Assembly (NCBI GenBank): GCA_046348995.1
Contig: JAXMDB010000004.1
Span: 248,001 to 312,000, forward strand
Source: JANNSX01 sp046348995
Lineage (GTDB): Bacteria > Pseudomonadota > Alphaproteobacteria > Rhizobiales > Hyphomicrobiaceae
Direction: 5' to 3'
Length of the DNA: 64,000 nucleotides
Of this stretch, positions 25,393-33,322 are shown piece after piece. A model generated the notes under the pieces. That model was not told where the DNA came from, did not search any database, and was given only the letters and a program-made list of their open reading frames with translations. Both the position numbers and the translations under genes were made by a program. Numbering within the stretch: the stretch's first letter is position 1; each line of letters starts with the position of its first letter.

Positions 25393-26886
25393 ATGGCGAC
25401 CATTCGTGGAACGAGCAGACGGGATATCCTGCGCGACGGCAGTGCGAGCAACACACTGCTCGGCCTCGCCGGCAACGACGGGCTGTACGGCAACGGCGGC
25501 AACGACACGCTGAAGGGCGGTGCGGGAAACGACCTGCTGGGCGGCGGTGCCGGCAACGACAAGCTCTTCGGCGGGGGCGGCATCGACCGTATGGACGGCG
25601 GCGCCGGCAATGACACCTTGGACGGTGGCCTCGGCAACGACAAGATGAAGGGCGGCCTGGGCAACGACACCTTCGTCGTCAACAGCGCCGCCGATGTTAC
25701 GACCGACACCGGCGGCATCGATCTCGTCAAAGCGAGCGTCACATGGGTGCTCGGAGCGGGGCTTGAGAACCTCCTGCTGACGGGGGCGGCTGCCATCGAC
25801 GGCACGGGGAACTCGGACGACAACGTCATCACCGGCAACGCGGGCGCCAACACGCTCGATGGCGGTTCGGGCAACGACACGCTCAACGGCGGGCAAGGCA
25901 ACGATACGCTGGTCGCCTCGACAGGCACCGATGTGTTGAACGGCGGCGAGGGCTCCGACATCCTCTCGCTGATCAAGGGCACCGCAGGACCCGGCACCCT
26001 GGCGTTCATTCTTCCTGACTCGGGGAGCGGCAGCGGAGCGGACCTCACCGCCTTTGGCCTGGGCGTTCTGTCCTTTTCGAGCATCGAGGGATTGCAAGGC
26101 CGCGATCTGGAATTGTCGTCTGATCGTCTCGCCGGCAACAGTAGCAACAACGTTCTGCTCGGCATGAATGGCTCAGACTATCTCGAAGGCGGCGCTGGCG
26201 ACGATACGCTGAACGGCGGACTTGGCCAGGACTACGTCTCGTTCCTGAACAACATGGGCGGCGTGACCTTCGCTTTGCCAACGGGCGGAAGCGGCGTCGT
26301 GGACCTCGGATCCGCCGGCTTGGGAATGGATACGCTCATCTCCATCGAGAACATCGAAGGCAGCAACTTCTCCGACCATCTGACCGCCAACGACTCTGGC
26401 ACCAATATGCTCGGGCTGAGTGGCGGCGATACATTGACCGGTGGCGCGGGAAGCGATCAGCTCGCGGGTGGAGCTGGGACGGATACGTTGAACGGTGGCG
26501 GCGATACCGATTTTCTCTTCGGGAATGAAGACGCCGACACGCTGACCGGCGGCGACGGTGCCGACTACTTCTGGTTCGCCTCGCCGCTCGCGGCGGAGAC
26601 AGGCGATACGATCACCGACTTCGTATCGACGACGGATCATATCAACGTGCTCGACGACCTGTTTGGCGGTGGCCTGGTCGGCAACGGGTACCTCAACGGT
26701 CAAGCCTTGAGTGCCGGCCAACTCGTCAACGGCAATGCACCCGATCAGGCCAACGGGCAATTCCTCATGCACGCGAATGGCGAGCTCTGGTGGGACGACG
26801 ACGGAACCGGCGGGAATGCCGCCGTTCTGATTTGCACGCTGACCGGCGTCGCCTCGCTCGCGTTGGCCGACATCACGGTGACTTGA
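25393..26886 (+). CDS. RTX calcium-binding protein (497 aa)
   Basis: From the ATG at 25393 (MATIRGTSRRDILRDG) the first 130 residues are nearly the same as those of the 685-aa paralogue, including GNDTFVVNSAADV. RTX strips alternate with spacers, and the last about 70 residues (ITDFVSTTDHINVLDDLFGG onward, ending ADITVT) form a C-terminal region with the usual T1SS-like hydrophobic end. An ATG at 25330 lies upstream in frame, but the family N-terminus favours 25393. It ends the RTX trio and is followed by a clear terminator. Confidence 0.9.
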   Translation: MATIRGTSRRDILRDGSASNTLLGLAGNDGLYGNGGNDTLKGGAGNDLLGGGAGNDKLFGGGGIDRMDGGAGNDTLDGGLGNDKMKGGLGNDTFVVNSAADVTTDTGGIDLVKASVTWVLGAGLENLLLTGAAAIDGTGNSDDNVITGNAGANTLDGGSGNDTLNGGQGNDTLVASTGTDVLNGGEGSDILSLIKGTAGPGTLAFILPDSGSGSGADLTAFGLGVLSFSSIEGLQGRDLELSSDRLAGNSSNNVLLGMNGSDYLEGGAGDDTLNGGLGQDYVSFLNNMGGVTFALPTGGSGVVDLGSAGLGMDTLISIENIEGSNFSDHLTANDSGTNMLGLSGGDTLTGGAGSDQLAGGAGTDTLNGGGDTDFLFGNEDADTLTGGDGADYFWFASPLAAETGDTITDFVSTTDHINVLDDLFGGGLVGNGYLNGQALSAGQLVNGNAPDQANGQFLMHANGELWWDDDGTGGNAAVLICTLTGVASLALADITVT

Positions 26887-26894
26887 GCAAAGCA

Positions 26895-26926
26895 AAAGCC
26901 GCCGACGGCAGGCCGTTAGCGGCTTT
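26895..26926 (+). terminator. Terminator after the RTX trio
   Basis: AAAGCCGC (26895-26902) pairs with GCGGCTTT (26919-26926), with an inner ACGG/CCGT stem, giving a hairpin that ends in TTT just 9 bp after the RTX stop codon. Its A-run/T-run symmetry suggests action in both directions, also for the convergent aldolase gene. Confidence 0.7.
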
Positions 26927-26958
26927 CGATCCGTGAGAGCGCGGTCGGCGGGAGTAAC

Positions 26959-27990
26959 CTAAGCCGCCTTCTCCAGCGCCTTCTCCCATTTGCCGACCGC
27001 CGCCAGCGCGTTCATCTTGGCGCGGTGCGAGAAGGCACGTTGGGCTGCCGCCGTGTTCTCGGCCTTGCCGCTCCAGGCTTTCTGCGGGGCAGCTTGCAGC
27101 GCGCGGCCGTAGGAGAAGGTCAGCGCCCAGGGCAACCCGCCGATCGCGTTCATAGCGGAGAGATGCGCGGTCGCGTCCTCGTCCGACTGACCGCCCGACA
27201 GGAAGGCGATGCCAGGCACCGCCGGCGGGACGGTACGGCGCAGCACCCGCACGGTCTTTTCCGCAACCTCCTGCACGCCAGCCTGCGTTTTGCAGAGCTT
27301 GCCGGCGATGATCATGTTCGGCTTCAGCACCGTGCCCTCGAGCTTCACGCTCGCCTCGGCGAGGTCGTGATAGAGCTGGGCCAGCGTGATCTCGGTCACC
27401 GACGCGCAGCGATCGATACCGTGGTCGCCGTCCATCAGCACCTCAGGCTCGACGATCGGCACGATGCCCGTCTCCTGGCAGAGCGCGGCATAGCGGGCGA
27501 GCGCGTGCGTGTTCGCCTTGATGCAATACATCGAGGGCACGGTCACATTGCCGGCGCGGCCGATGTCGATGACCGCGCGCCACTTCGCGAAACGGGCGCC
27601 GAGCGCGTGGTACGCCTTCAGCCGCTCGCGCAGCTTGTCGAGACCTTCCGTCACCTTCTCGCCGGCAAAGCCCGAAAGATCCTTGGCGCCCTCGTCGACC
27701 TTGATGCCCGGCACCGCGCCCGCGGCCTTGATGATGTCGACCAGCGGCGTGCCGTCCTTCGCCTTCTGCTTGATCGTCTCATCGAACAGAATGACTCCCG
27801 AGATGTGGTTCTTCATGGCGTCGGTCGAGCGGAACAACAGCTCGCGATAGTCGCGGCGATTGTCCTCGGTGTTGGTCACGCCGATCGCATCGAACCGCTT
27901 CTGGATCGTGCCGGAGCTCTCGTCCGCGGCCAGAATGCCCTTGCCCGGCGCAACCATCGCCCGCGCGATGTCCTCGAGCGTCTTCGTCAT
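26959..27990 (-). CDS. Class I fructose-bisphosphate aldolase
   Basis: The 343-aa protein is a class I (Schiff-base) aldolase of the eukaryote-like family: KGILAADESSGTIQKRF near the N-terminus, VEPEVLMDGDH in the middle, a KPNM strand supplying the imine lysine, and FLSGGQSDEDA. It interconverts fructose-1,6-bisphosphate with DHAP and glyceraldehyde-3-phosphate. The ATG at 27990 (MTKTLEDIARAMVA) is preferred over an upstream one at 28023. It lies 86 bp downstream of gap on the same strand, so a glycolysis/Calvin-type operon is likely. Confidence 0.95.
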   Translation of the reverse strand: MTKTLEDIARAMVAPGKGILAADESSGTIQKRFDAIGVTNTEDNRRDYRELLFRSTDAMKNHISGVILFDETIKQKAKDGTPLVDIIKAAGAVPGIKVDEGAKDLSGFAGEKVTEGLDKLRERLKAYHALGARFAKWRAVIDIGRAGNVTVPSMYCIKANTHALARYAALCQETGIVPIVEPEVLMDGDHGIDRCASVTEITLAQLYHDLAEASVKLEGTVLKPNMIIAGKLCKTQAGVQEVAEKTVRVLRRTVPPAVPGIAFLSGGQSDEDATAHLSAMNAIGGLPWALTFSYGRALQAAPQKAWSGKAENTAAAQRAFSHRAKMNALAAVGKWEKALEKAA

Positions 27991-28076
27991 CGCTTCCTCT
28001 CTTTTCTCGTCATCGTCCCGCACTCGGCGCGAGACTTGTTCCCTTTTTGCGTCCTCAACTCAGAAACCGGCCACGC

Positions 28077-29087
28077 TCAGCCGAGTTTGCCCATCGCCAC
28101 CGCCGTGTCGCACATCCGGTTCGAGAAGCCCCACTCGTTGTCGTACCAGGACAGCACGCGCACGAGCCGGCCGTCGACGATTTGGGTTTGCGTCAGGTCG
28201 AAATTCGAGGAGTGCGGGTTGTGGTTGAAGTCGATCGAGACCAGCTCCTCCTCGACCGCCGACAGGATGCCCTTGAGCTCCTGGGAGGCGGCGCGCTTCA
28301 CCGCCTTGTTGATCTCCTCGACCGTCGTCTCGCGGTTCGGGATGAACTTCAGGTCGACAACCGAGACGTTGGGCGTCGGCACCCGCATCGCCGTGCCATC
28401 GAGCTTGCCCTTGAGCTCGGGCAGCACGAGGCCGACGGCCTTGGCGGCGCCCGTCGAGGTCGGGATCATGGACATGCCGGCTGCACGCGCGCGGCGGGGA
28501 TCCTTATGGACCTGGTCGAGGATCTTCTGGTCGTTGGTGTAGGCGTGGATCGTCGTCATGTAGCCCGACTGGATGCCGCACAGGTCGTTCAGCACCTTGG
28601 CGACGGGGGCGAGGCAGTTCGTCGTGCAGGAGGCGTTCGAGACGACCCGATGCTCTTTCGCCAGCTTGCCGTGGTTGACGCCGTAGACGACCGTGATGTC
28701 GGCGCCGTCGGCGGGCGCCGAGACGAGCACGCGCTTGGCGCCCGCGTCCAGATGCACGCCTGCGGTGGCCTTGGAGGTGAAGATGCCCGTGCACTCCATG
28801 ACGATGTCGACGCCGAGCTCGCCCCACGGCAGCTTCTTCGGGTCCCTTTCGGCCAACACCTTGATCGGCTTTCCGAAACCGATATCCATCTTGTCGCCGT
28901 CGACCTTCACGGTGCCGTGATAGACGCCGTGGACGCTGTCGTACTTGAAGAGGTGGGCGTTGTCCTTGGCGGACGCGAGATCGTTGATGGCGACGACTTC
29001 CAGATCAGTGCGTTTGGCTTCGGCGACCGCGCGCAGGATGTTGCGTCCGATGCGACCGAAACCACTGATGGCAACCTTGACGGACAT
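28077..29087 (-). CDS. gap: Type I glyceraldehyde-3-phosphate dehydrogenase
   Basis: The 336-aa enzyme has the NAD-binding GFGRIGRN motif, AINDLA at the adenine-ribose site, the catalytic-cysteine motif SNASCTTNCLAP, and the C-terminal WYDNEWGFSNR. It phosphorylates and oxidises glyceraldehyde-3-phosphate. The ATG at 29087 (MSVKVAISGFG) is chosen over 29153. It precedes the aldolase gene. Asn and Asp at the end of the second strand suggest NAD preference. Confidence 0.96.
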   Translation of the reverse strand: MSVKVAISGFGRIGRNILRAVAEAKRTDLEVVAINDLASAKDNAHLFKYDSVHGVYHGTVKVDGDKMDIGFGKPIKVLAERDPKKLPWGELGVDIVMECTGIFTSKATAGVHLDAGAKRVLVSAPADGADITVVYGVNHGKLAKEHRVVSNASCTTNCLAPVAKVLNDLCGIQSGYMTTIHAYTNDQKILDQVHKDPRRARAAGMSMIPTSTGAAKAVGLVLPELKGKLDGTAMRVPTPNVSVVDLKFIPNRETTVEEINKAVKRAASQELKGILSAVEEELVSIDFNHNPHSSNFDLTQTQIVDGRLVRVLSWYDNEWGFSNRMCDTAVAMGKLG

Positions 29088-29329
29088 GAGAGCCTCTTTC
29101 GTGAATGGCATTGACCGGCAAGGGGCTTTAGCGCCGGCGGGTGATGGCGGCAAAGTGCGATCAGCGCGCTCGGCCTGTCAATGGGGAGGCCTGGGTTGGT
29201 CAGCGGGCGCATTGACGCGATAGCGGCCGGCAGCCCCGCTACACGGTTTTGGCATAGGCAGCACGCATCGCCTGCATTATGGTCCGCCCAATGGGCATGT
29301 GCGGGCGTGCTGAGTTGGAGTGAGTTGAC

Positions 29330-29569
29330 ATGGCTAAACGGAACGCGAGCCCCGCCCCCACCCGCCGCCAGGCCGCAGCGAAGCCGAAGACTGCGAAAAC
29401 CTCACGGCCGAAGGTCACCATCACGCGGACGAGCCCCGAAACGCTGACGATCGAGCTCGAGGCGGCGCATCGCCGGATTCGAGATCTTGAAGAGTTGCAC
29501 CGCAAAGTCGGACAACGGCTTGATGCGGCGATCGACACCATTCATAAAATTCTCGGCCACTCCGCCTGA
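29330..29569 (+). CDS. Small coiled-coil protein (DUF4164-like)
   Basis: This 79-aa protein has a basic, Ala/Pro/Lys-rich N-terminal 35 residues and then a heptad-like helix (LTIELEAAHRRIRDLEELH). In many Rhizobiales a DUF4164 coiled-coil gene precedes zapA, as here (52 bp gap), and the two may act together at the division site. The family match rests on position and coiled-coil character, not on a motif. The start has GGAGTGAG upstream. Confidence 0.7.
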   Translation: MAKRNASPAPTRRQAAAKPKTAKTSRPKVTITRTSPETLTIELEAAHRRIRDLEELHRKVGQRLDAAIDTIHKILGHSA

Positions 29570-29621
29570 TTCGTTGAAACAGTGTTGGCGGCGCGCGGCG
29601 GCAACCAGAGGGGGCTTGCCC

Positions 29622-29894
29622 ATGGGCGTGGTCAGCCTGACGCTCGACGGTCGCGGATATCGAATCGGCTGCGCGGACGGCGAGGAATCGCGACTGAGGG
29701 TCTTGGGCGAGCACTTGGCCGGCAAGATCGAGCGGTTGAGCGGCGAGCACGGGGCCATCGGCCACGACAAGCTCCTGGTCATGGCGGCGCTGCTCATCAC
29801 CGACGAGCTGCTCGAGGCGCGTGACGCCAATGTCGAGAAGGTGACGAGCCTCGCCCAGGCCCGCCTCAAAGCCAAGGCCGATACCGACGTCTGA
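29622..29894 (+). CDS. zapA: Cell division protein ZapA
   Basis: From the ATG at 29622 the product is 90 aa with the ZapA opening VSLTLDGRGYRIGCADGEE and the following LGEHLAGKIERL helix, then a C-terminal coiled coil. ZapA bundles FtsZ filaments at the division ring. The longer upstream frame is not used; AGAGGGGG lies upstream of this ATG. It is followed by 6S RNA and the 5-FTHF cyclo-ligase, a widely conserved proteobacterial order. Confidence 0.92.
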   Translation: MGVVSLTLDGRGYRIGCADGEESRLRVLGEHLAGKIERLSGEHGAIGHDKLLVMAALLITDELLEARDANVEKVTSLAQARLKAKADTDV

Positions 29895-29972
29895 GCCGCC
29901 GATTTAGCCGTTGCGAAACCGTCGCCGGCCAAAGGCGTTTCCGTCGGCGGCGAATTCCTCTACACTCGCCCC

Positions 29973-30137
29973 CGAGCAGTTCTGCGCGGCACGTCAGGCC
30001 AACGAGATCCCCGGGGCCTATAAGATCTGCATGGGAGCTGACCCTGTTTGGGACCGTGGTCCCCGACACTCGGCGCCCCCCTACTTTGTAGGGACCATGC
30101 GGGATCTGACCGGCCAACGGCCGTCGTGGGCTGCTCG
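29973..30137 (+). ncRNA. ssrS: 6S RNA
   Basis: The spacer between zapA and the cyclo-ligase gene is where 6S RNA lies in most proteobacteria. The sequence folds as expected: a terminal stem CGAGCAG (29973-29979)/CTGCTCG (30131-30137), then a long stem in which AGATCTGCATGG pairs with CCATGCGGGATCT, enclosing a central region with GGGAGCTGACCCTGTTTGGGACCGTGG-type sequence (interrupted here) seen in alphaproteobacterial 6S RNAs. TACACT at 29961-29966 is a possible -10 box. 6S RNA mimics an open promoter and sequesters sigma70 RNA polymerase. Exact ends are inferred from the terminal stem. Confidence 0.85.
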
Positions 30138-30167
30138 CTTCCTCCTCAGTGATATCGTCGGGGCCAG

Positions 30168-30752
30168 ATGTCTGACGCCGCGCTCTCTGCCGCCAAGTCC
30201 GGCATCCGCAAGGCCGTTCTCGCGCGGCGCGCTATGATCGATATGGCGGTCGCCGCTCCGCGCGCGCAAGCCGTGGCAGAGCGGATGATGGCGCTTCTCG
30301 CCCGTTTTCCCATCGGCGCGATCACCGCCTTCCGCTCGTTCGGCGACGAGATCGGCACAGCGCCGCTACTGACCGCACTCGATGACGCCGGCTACCGCAT
30401 CGGGCTGCCGATCGTCATCGGCAAGGGAAAGCCGCTCGTGTTCCGGCAATGGCGCCCGGGCGATGTGATGGGATCAGGTCCGTATGGCATCGAGCAGCCG
30501 CTGGCGACGTCGCCGGAGATCGAGCCCGACATCCTGATCGTGCCGATGGCGGCCTTCGACAAGGACGGCTACCGCGTCGGCTACGGCGGCGGGTTCTACG
30601 ACCGCTCGCTCGCAGCATTCCGCTCCAAAAAGCCGATCATCGCCATCGGCCTCGCCTTTGACGAGCAGGAGGTCGAGGCCGTCCCGCGCGACGCCTACGA
30701 CGCCCGCCTCGACTATCTCGTCACGCCGACCCGGACGCTCGCGTGGGGGTGA
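30168..30752 (+). CDS. 5-formyltetrahydrofolate cyclo-ligase
   Basis: The 194-aa protein has the family signature near the C-terminus: VPMAAFDKDGYRVGYGGGFYDR, with the nucleotide-binding GYGGGFYDR. It converts 5-formyl-THF to 5,10-methenyl-THF using ATP. It follows zapA and 6S RNA, and in other bacteria (ygfA) it is read through from the 6S promoter, so co-transcription with 6S RNA is likely here too. Confidence 0.94.
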   Translation: MSDAALSAAKSGIRKAVLARRAMIDMAVAAPRAQAVAERMMALLARFPIGAITAFRSFGDEIGTAPLLTALDDAGYRIGLPIVIGKGKPLVFRQWRPGDVMGSGPYGIEQPLATSPEIEPDILIVPMAAFDKDGYRVGYGGGFYDRSLAAFRSKKPIIAIGLAFDEQEVEAVPRDAYDARLDYLVTPTRTLAWG

Positions 30753-30767
30753 GGACTGTTCCCGGGA

Positions 30768-30879
30768 CGTAGGTTGGGTTAGCGCGGGCAAGGAAGCTCG
30801 TAAGAGGAACAATCTCGATCCGCGCGTAACCCAACGCCACATTCGCAAGTCCCTGTTGGGTTACGCGCTTTGCGCTAAC
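30768..30879. repeat. Palindromic intergenic repeat, left part (interrupted by IS481-family element)
   Basis: The element begins CGTAGGTTGGGTTAGCGC and, after removal of the insertion sequence, ends GCGCTAACCCAACCTACG, an 18-bp perfect inverted repeat. Inside are further GTTGGGTTACGCG and CGCGTAACCCAAC arms, so the intact 122-bp unit is a nested palindrome. A diverged copy lies at 36025-36131. It resembles REP/MITE-type dispersed elements. Confidence 0.85.
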
Positions 30880-31914
30880 TGTGATGTTACAGGAGGTTGT
30901 CCATTCGGTTCGGTCCGGAGAGACTGAGGTTGCGAGACTTCAGCGATCACCGGGGAGAGCCGAATGGACGTCCACAAGAATGCCCGCCTGACGCCGCGAG
31001 GTCGAGAGGAGATGGTGCGCGCCGTCGTGGAGCAGGGATTGACCCCAGCCCAGGCCGCGCGCCGCTTCATGACCACCGCCAAGACCGTCAGGACGTGGGT
31101 GGATCGCTATCGCAAGCAGGGCGTCACCGGCCTCCGCGACCGATCCAGCAGACCCCACTCGTCGCCGCGCCGGACCCCGGCCGCCATATGCCAGGCCGCC
31201 GAAACCCTACGTCGGCAGCGCCACACGCAATGCCATATCGCCTCCGCGCTCGGTCTGTCGCTGGCGACCGTCTCTCGTCTCATGGCAGCACGCGGCCTCG
31301 GCCGGCTCGCCGCGATCGAGCCGACTGAACCCCGACCTCGCTACGAGCGCGAAACGCCCGGCGAGCTCATTCACATCGATATCAAAAAGCTCGGTAAATT
31401 CTGGAAACCGGCTTCCGTATCACCGGCCGCAAGACCGGTCACAAGCGCAGCGACGGCGCCGGCTACGAGTTCGCTCACGTCGCCATCGACGATCACTCGC
31501 GCATCGCACGCATCGATCTGCTACCCGACGAGCGAAAGGAAAGCGCCGTCCTCTGCCTCGAAAGAACCGTCGCCTATTTCGAGCGCCTCGGCATCCGCGT
31601 CGAACGTGTCATGACCGACAACGGCTCGTGCTACCGGTCGAGAGCCTTCGCCAATGCCTGCCGCGCACTCGGCATCCGGCACATCATGACAAAGCCCTAT
31701 ACGCCGCAAACCAACGGCAAAGCCGAGCGCTTCATCCAAACCGCGCTGCGCGAATGGGCCTACGCTACCGCTTTCGAAACCTCAGACGAGCGCAAGGCCG
31801 CACTGCCGGAATGGCTGCATCGCTACAACTGGCACAGACCACATGCCAGCCTCGACAAAAAACCACCCATCAGCCGAATCCGACTGACCCAGGACAACCT
31901 CTTGCAACTCCACA
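30880..31914 (+). mobile_element. IS481-family insertion sequence, 1035 bp
   Basis: Terminal inverted repeats begin TGTGATGTTACAGGAGGTTG on the left and TGTGGAGTTGCAAGAGGTTG (complement) on the right and agree at most positions. The element is flanked by a 6-bp direct repeat GCTAAC (30874-30879 and 31915-31920), matching the 6-bp duplication usual for IS481. It contains one transposase gene, which carries a frameshift. Removing it restores a perfect palindromic repeat, which confirms the boundaries. Confidence 0.9.
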
Positions 31915-31919
31915 GCTAA
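30964..31919 (+). pseudogene. IS481-family transposase, frameshifted
   Basis: The first frame encodes an N-terminal helix-turn-helix (LTPAQAARRFMTTAKTVRTWVDRY) and the start of the DDE domain (HIDIKKLGKFW). At about 31405 the frame must shift by -1 to continue with TGFRITGRKTGHKRSDG and DDHSRIA. The second catalytic Asp is in MTDNGS and the Glu in NGKAERF, so the whole DDE triad is present across the two frames. The stop codon TAA (31917-31919) lies beyond the IS end, inside the duplicated target GCTAAC. IS481 transposases are usually a single frame, so this copy is probably inactive unless the shift is a sequence error. Confidence 0.88.
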
Positions 31920-31930
31920 CCCAACCTACG
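31915..31930. repeat. Target duplication plus right arm of the split palindromic repeat
   Basis: GCTAAC (31915-31920) is the second copy of the IS target duplication. It joins CCAACCTACG (31921-31930), the remainder of the right arm of the palindrome that starts at 30768. Confidence 0.88.
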
Positions 31931-31963
31931 TGGCGGTCCTCTCCCGGTTGCAGAGGGGTAGGC

Positions 31964-33301
31964 CTACCCCATCACATTGCCGCGCGAGGACAGGAACTCC
32001 TCGACCGCCGCCACGAACGAGTCGTAATGCTTGTCCGTCAACGGCAGCGACAGCGAGATGAAGCCACGGCGGGCCAGGTACTGGCCCATCTCCAGCATGT
32101 CCAGGTGGAAGAGCTTGGAGAGCTGATCCAGACGCTTCGTTCCCGCATCGTCGGACGGCCACCAGTCCTCGGGCTTCTTGATCGGGCCGGTCTTGAAGTG
32201 CACCGCCATGATCGAGCCTTGGCCCGTGATCTGGAACGGCAGGCCCTTCTTCGTCGCGATCGCATTCACACGCGCGCGCAGATCATCGCCGCGCTTGTTG
32301 AGCTCGACGGCTGCTTCCGGCGTGTAGATCTCCTTCAAGCCGACGACGCCCGCCGCCATCGACAGCACGTTGTTGTTGAAGGTGCCGGCATGCGAGACGG
32401 CATCCGCACGATAAGGATCGTAGCGGGCCATGATGTCCCGCCGCCCGCCGAACGCTCCGAAGGTCATGCCGCCGCCCAGATACTTGCCGAACGCCGTCAT
32501 GTCGGGCGTGACGCCGTGCTTCTTCTGCAGGCCGCCGTCCGAAAGCCGCGACGTCATCACCTCGTCGAAGATGAGGATGATGCCGTGCTTCGCGGTCGCC
32601 GCTCTCAGCGTTTTCAGGAACTCGGGCTCGGCCGCAACGCCACCACCCCCACCCATCATCGGCTCGATGACGACGGCGGCGAGGTCCTTCGCGTGCTTCT
32701 CGATGAGCGAGAGCGTCTGCTCGGTGTCGTTGTAGGTCGAGATCACCCAGTTGAAGGGTGCGTTGATCGGCGGCTTCACCTTGCCGAAATAGAAGACGCC
32801 GCCGTGGTAGGCGCCGTTGAACACCAGAACCTTGTCGCGGCCGGTGTGCATGCGCGCCGTCGAGATCGCGAACAGGTTCGACTCGGTGCCCGAGTTGCAG
32901 AAGCGGATGAGCTCGATGGACGGAAAGCGGGCGCACATGAGGCTCGCCAGCTCCGCCTCGTACTCGTTCGGACCGCCGAGCGTCACGCCCTTGTCGAGCG
33001 CGGCCTTGATCGCCGCCTTGAGCTTCGGGTTGGAATGACCGTAAAGGCCCGCCGTGTATTCGCCGAGAAAGTCCGTATAGGTGTGCCCGTCCATGTCGGT
33101 GACGGTGCAGCCTTCGCCGGAGGCGAGCGCCAACGGGAACGGACCATAGTGCAGCACCGTACGGGTGTTGCCGCCCGGCATGCTCTCGGCGGCCTTCTCG
33201 GCGCGCGCCTTGCTCTTGGGATTGCTCGCGATGTAGCGCGCCTCGGCTTCCGCCGCGGCGCTCGCAAGATCGGCATTCGGCTTCAATTTCGGCTGGGCCA
33301 T
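31964..33301 (-). CDS. Class III aminotransferase, glutamate-1-semialdehyde aminomutase-like
   Basis: The 445-aa PLP enzyme has PGGNTR near residue 44, GHTYTDFLGEYTAGLYGH, the cofactor Asp in IFDEVMTSR, and the Schiff-base Lys in TAFGKYLGGG. Overall it resembles glutamate-1-semialdehyde 2,1-aminomutase, but such homologues outside haem operons are often amino-acid or amine transaminases, and the catabolic neighbours (ureohydrolase, second aminotransferase, amidase) favour that role. The ATG at 33301 has AGGAG upstream; a GTG one codon earlier is also possible. It starts 21 bp after the ureohydrolase stop, so they form an operon. Confidence 0.88.
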   Translation of the reverse strand: MAQPKLKPNADLASAAAEAEARYIASNPKSKARAEKAAESMPGGNTRTVLHYGPFPLALASGEGCTVTDMDGHTYTDFLGEYTAGLYGHSNPKLKAAIKAALDKGVTLGGPNEYEAELASLMCARFPSIELIRFCNSGTESNLFAISTARMHTGRDKVLVFNGAYHGGVFYFGKVKPPINAPFNWVISTYNDTEQTLSLIEKHAKDLAAVVIEPMMGGGGGVAAEPEFLKTLRAATAKHGIILIFDEVMTSRLSDGGLQKKHGVTPDMTAFGKYLGGGMTFGAFGGRRDIMARYDPYRADAVSHAGTFNNNVLSMAAGVVGLKEIYTPEAAVELNKRGDDLRARVNAIATKKGLPFQITGQGSIMAVHFKTGPIKKPEDWWPSDDAGTKRLDQLSKLFHLDMLEMGQYLARRGFISLSLPLTDKHYDSFVAAVEEFLSSRGNVMG

Positions 33302-33322
33302 CACGGGCTCCTTCCTTTGAGC

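Noticed and set aside
31400..31412. Programmed -1 frameshift in the IS481 transposase
   Set aside because: No classical slippery heptamer is present at the junction, and this family normally uses a single frame, so mutation or sequence error is more likely.
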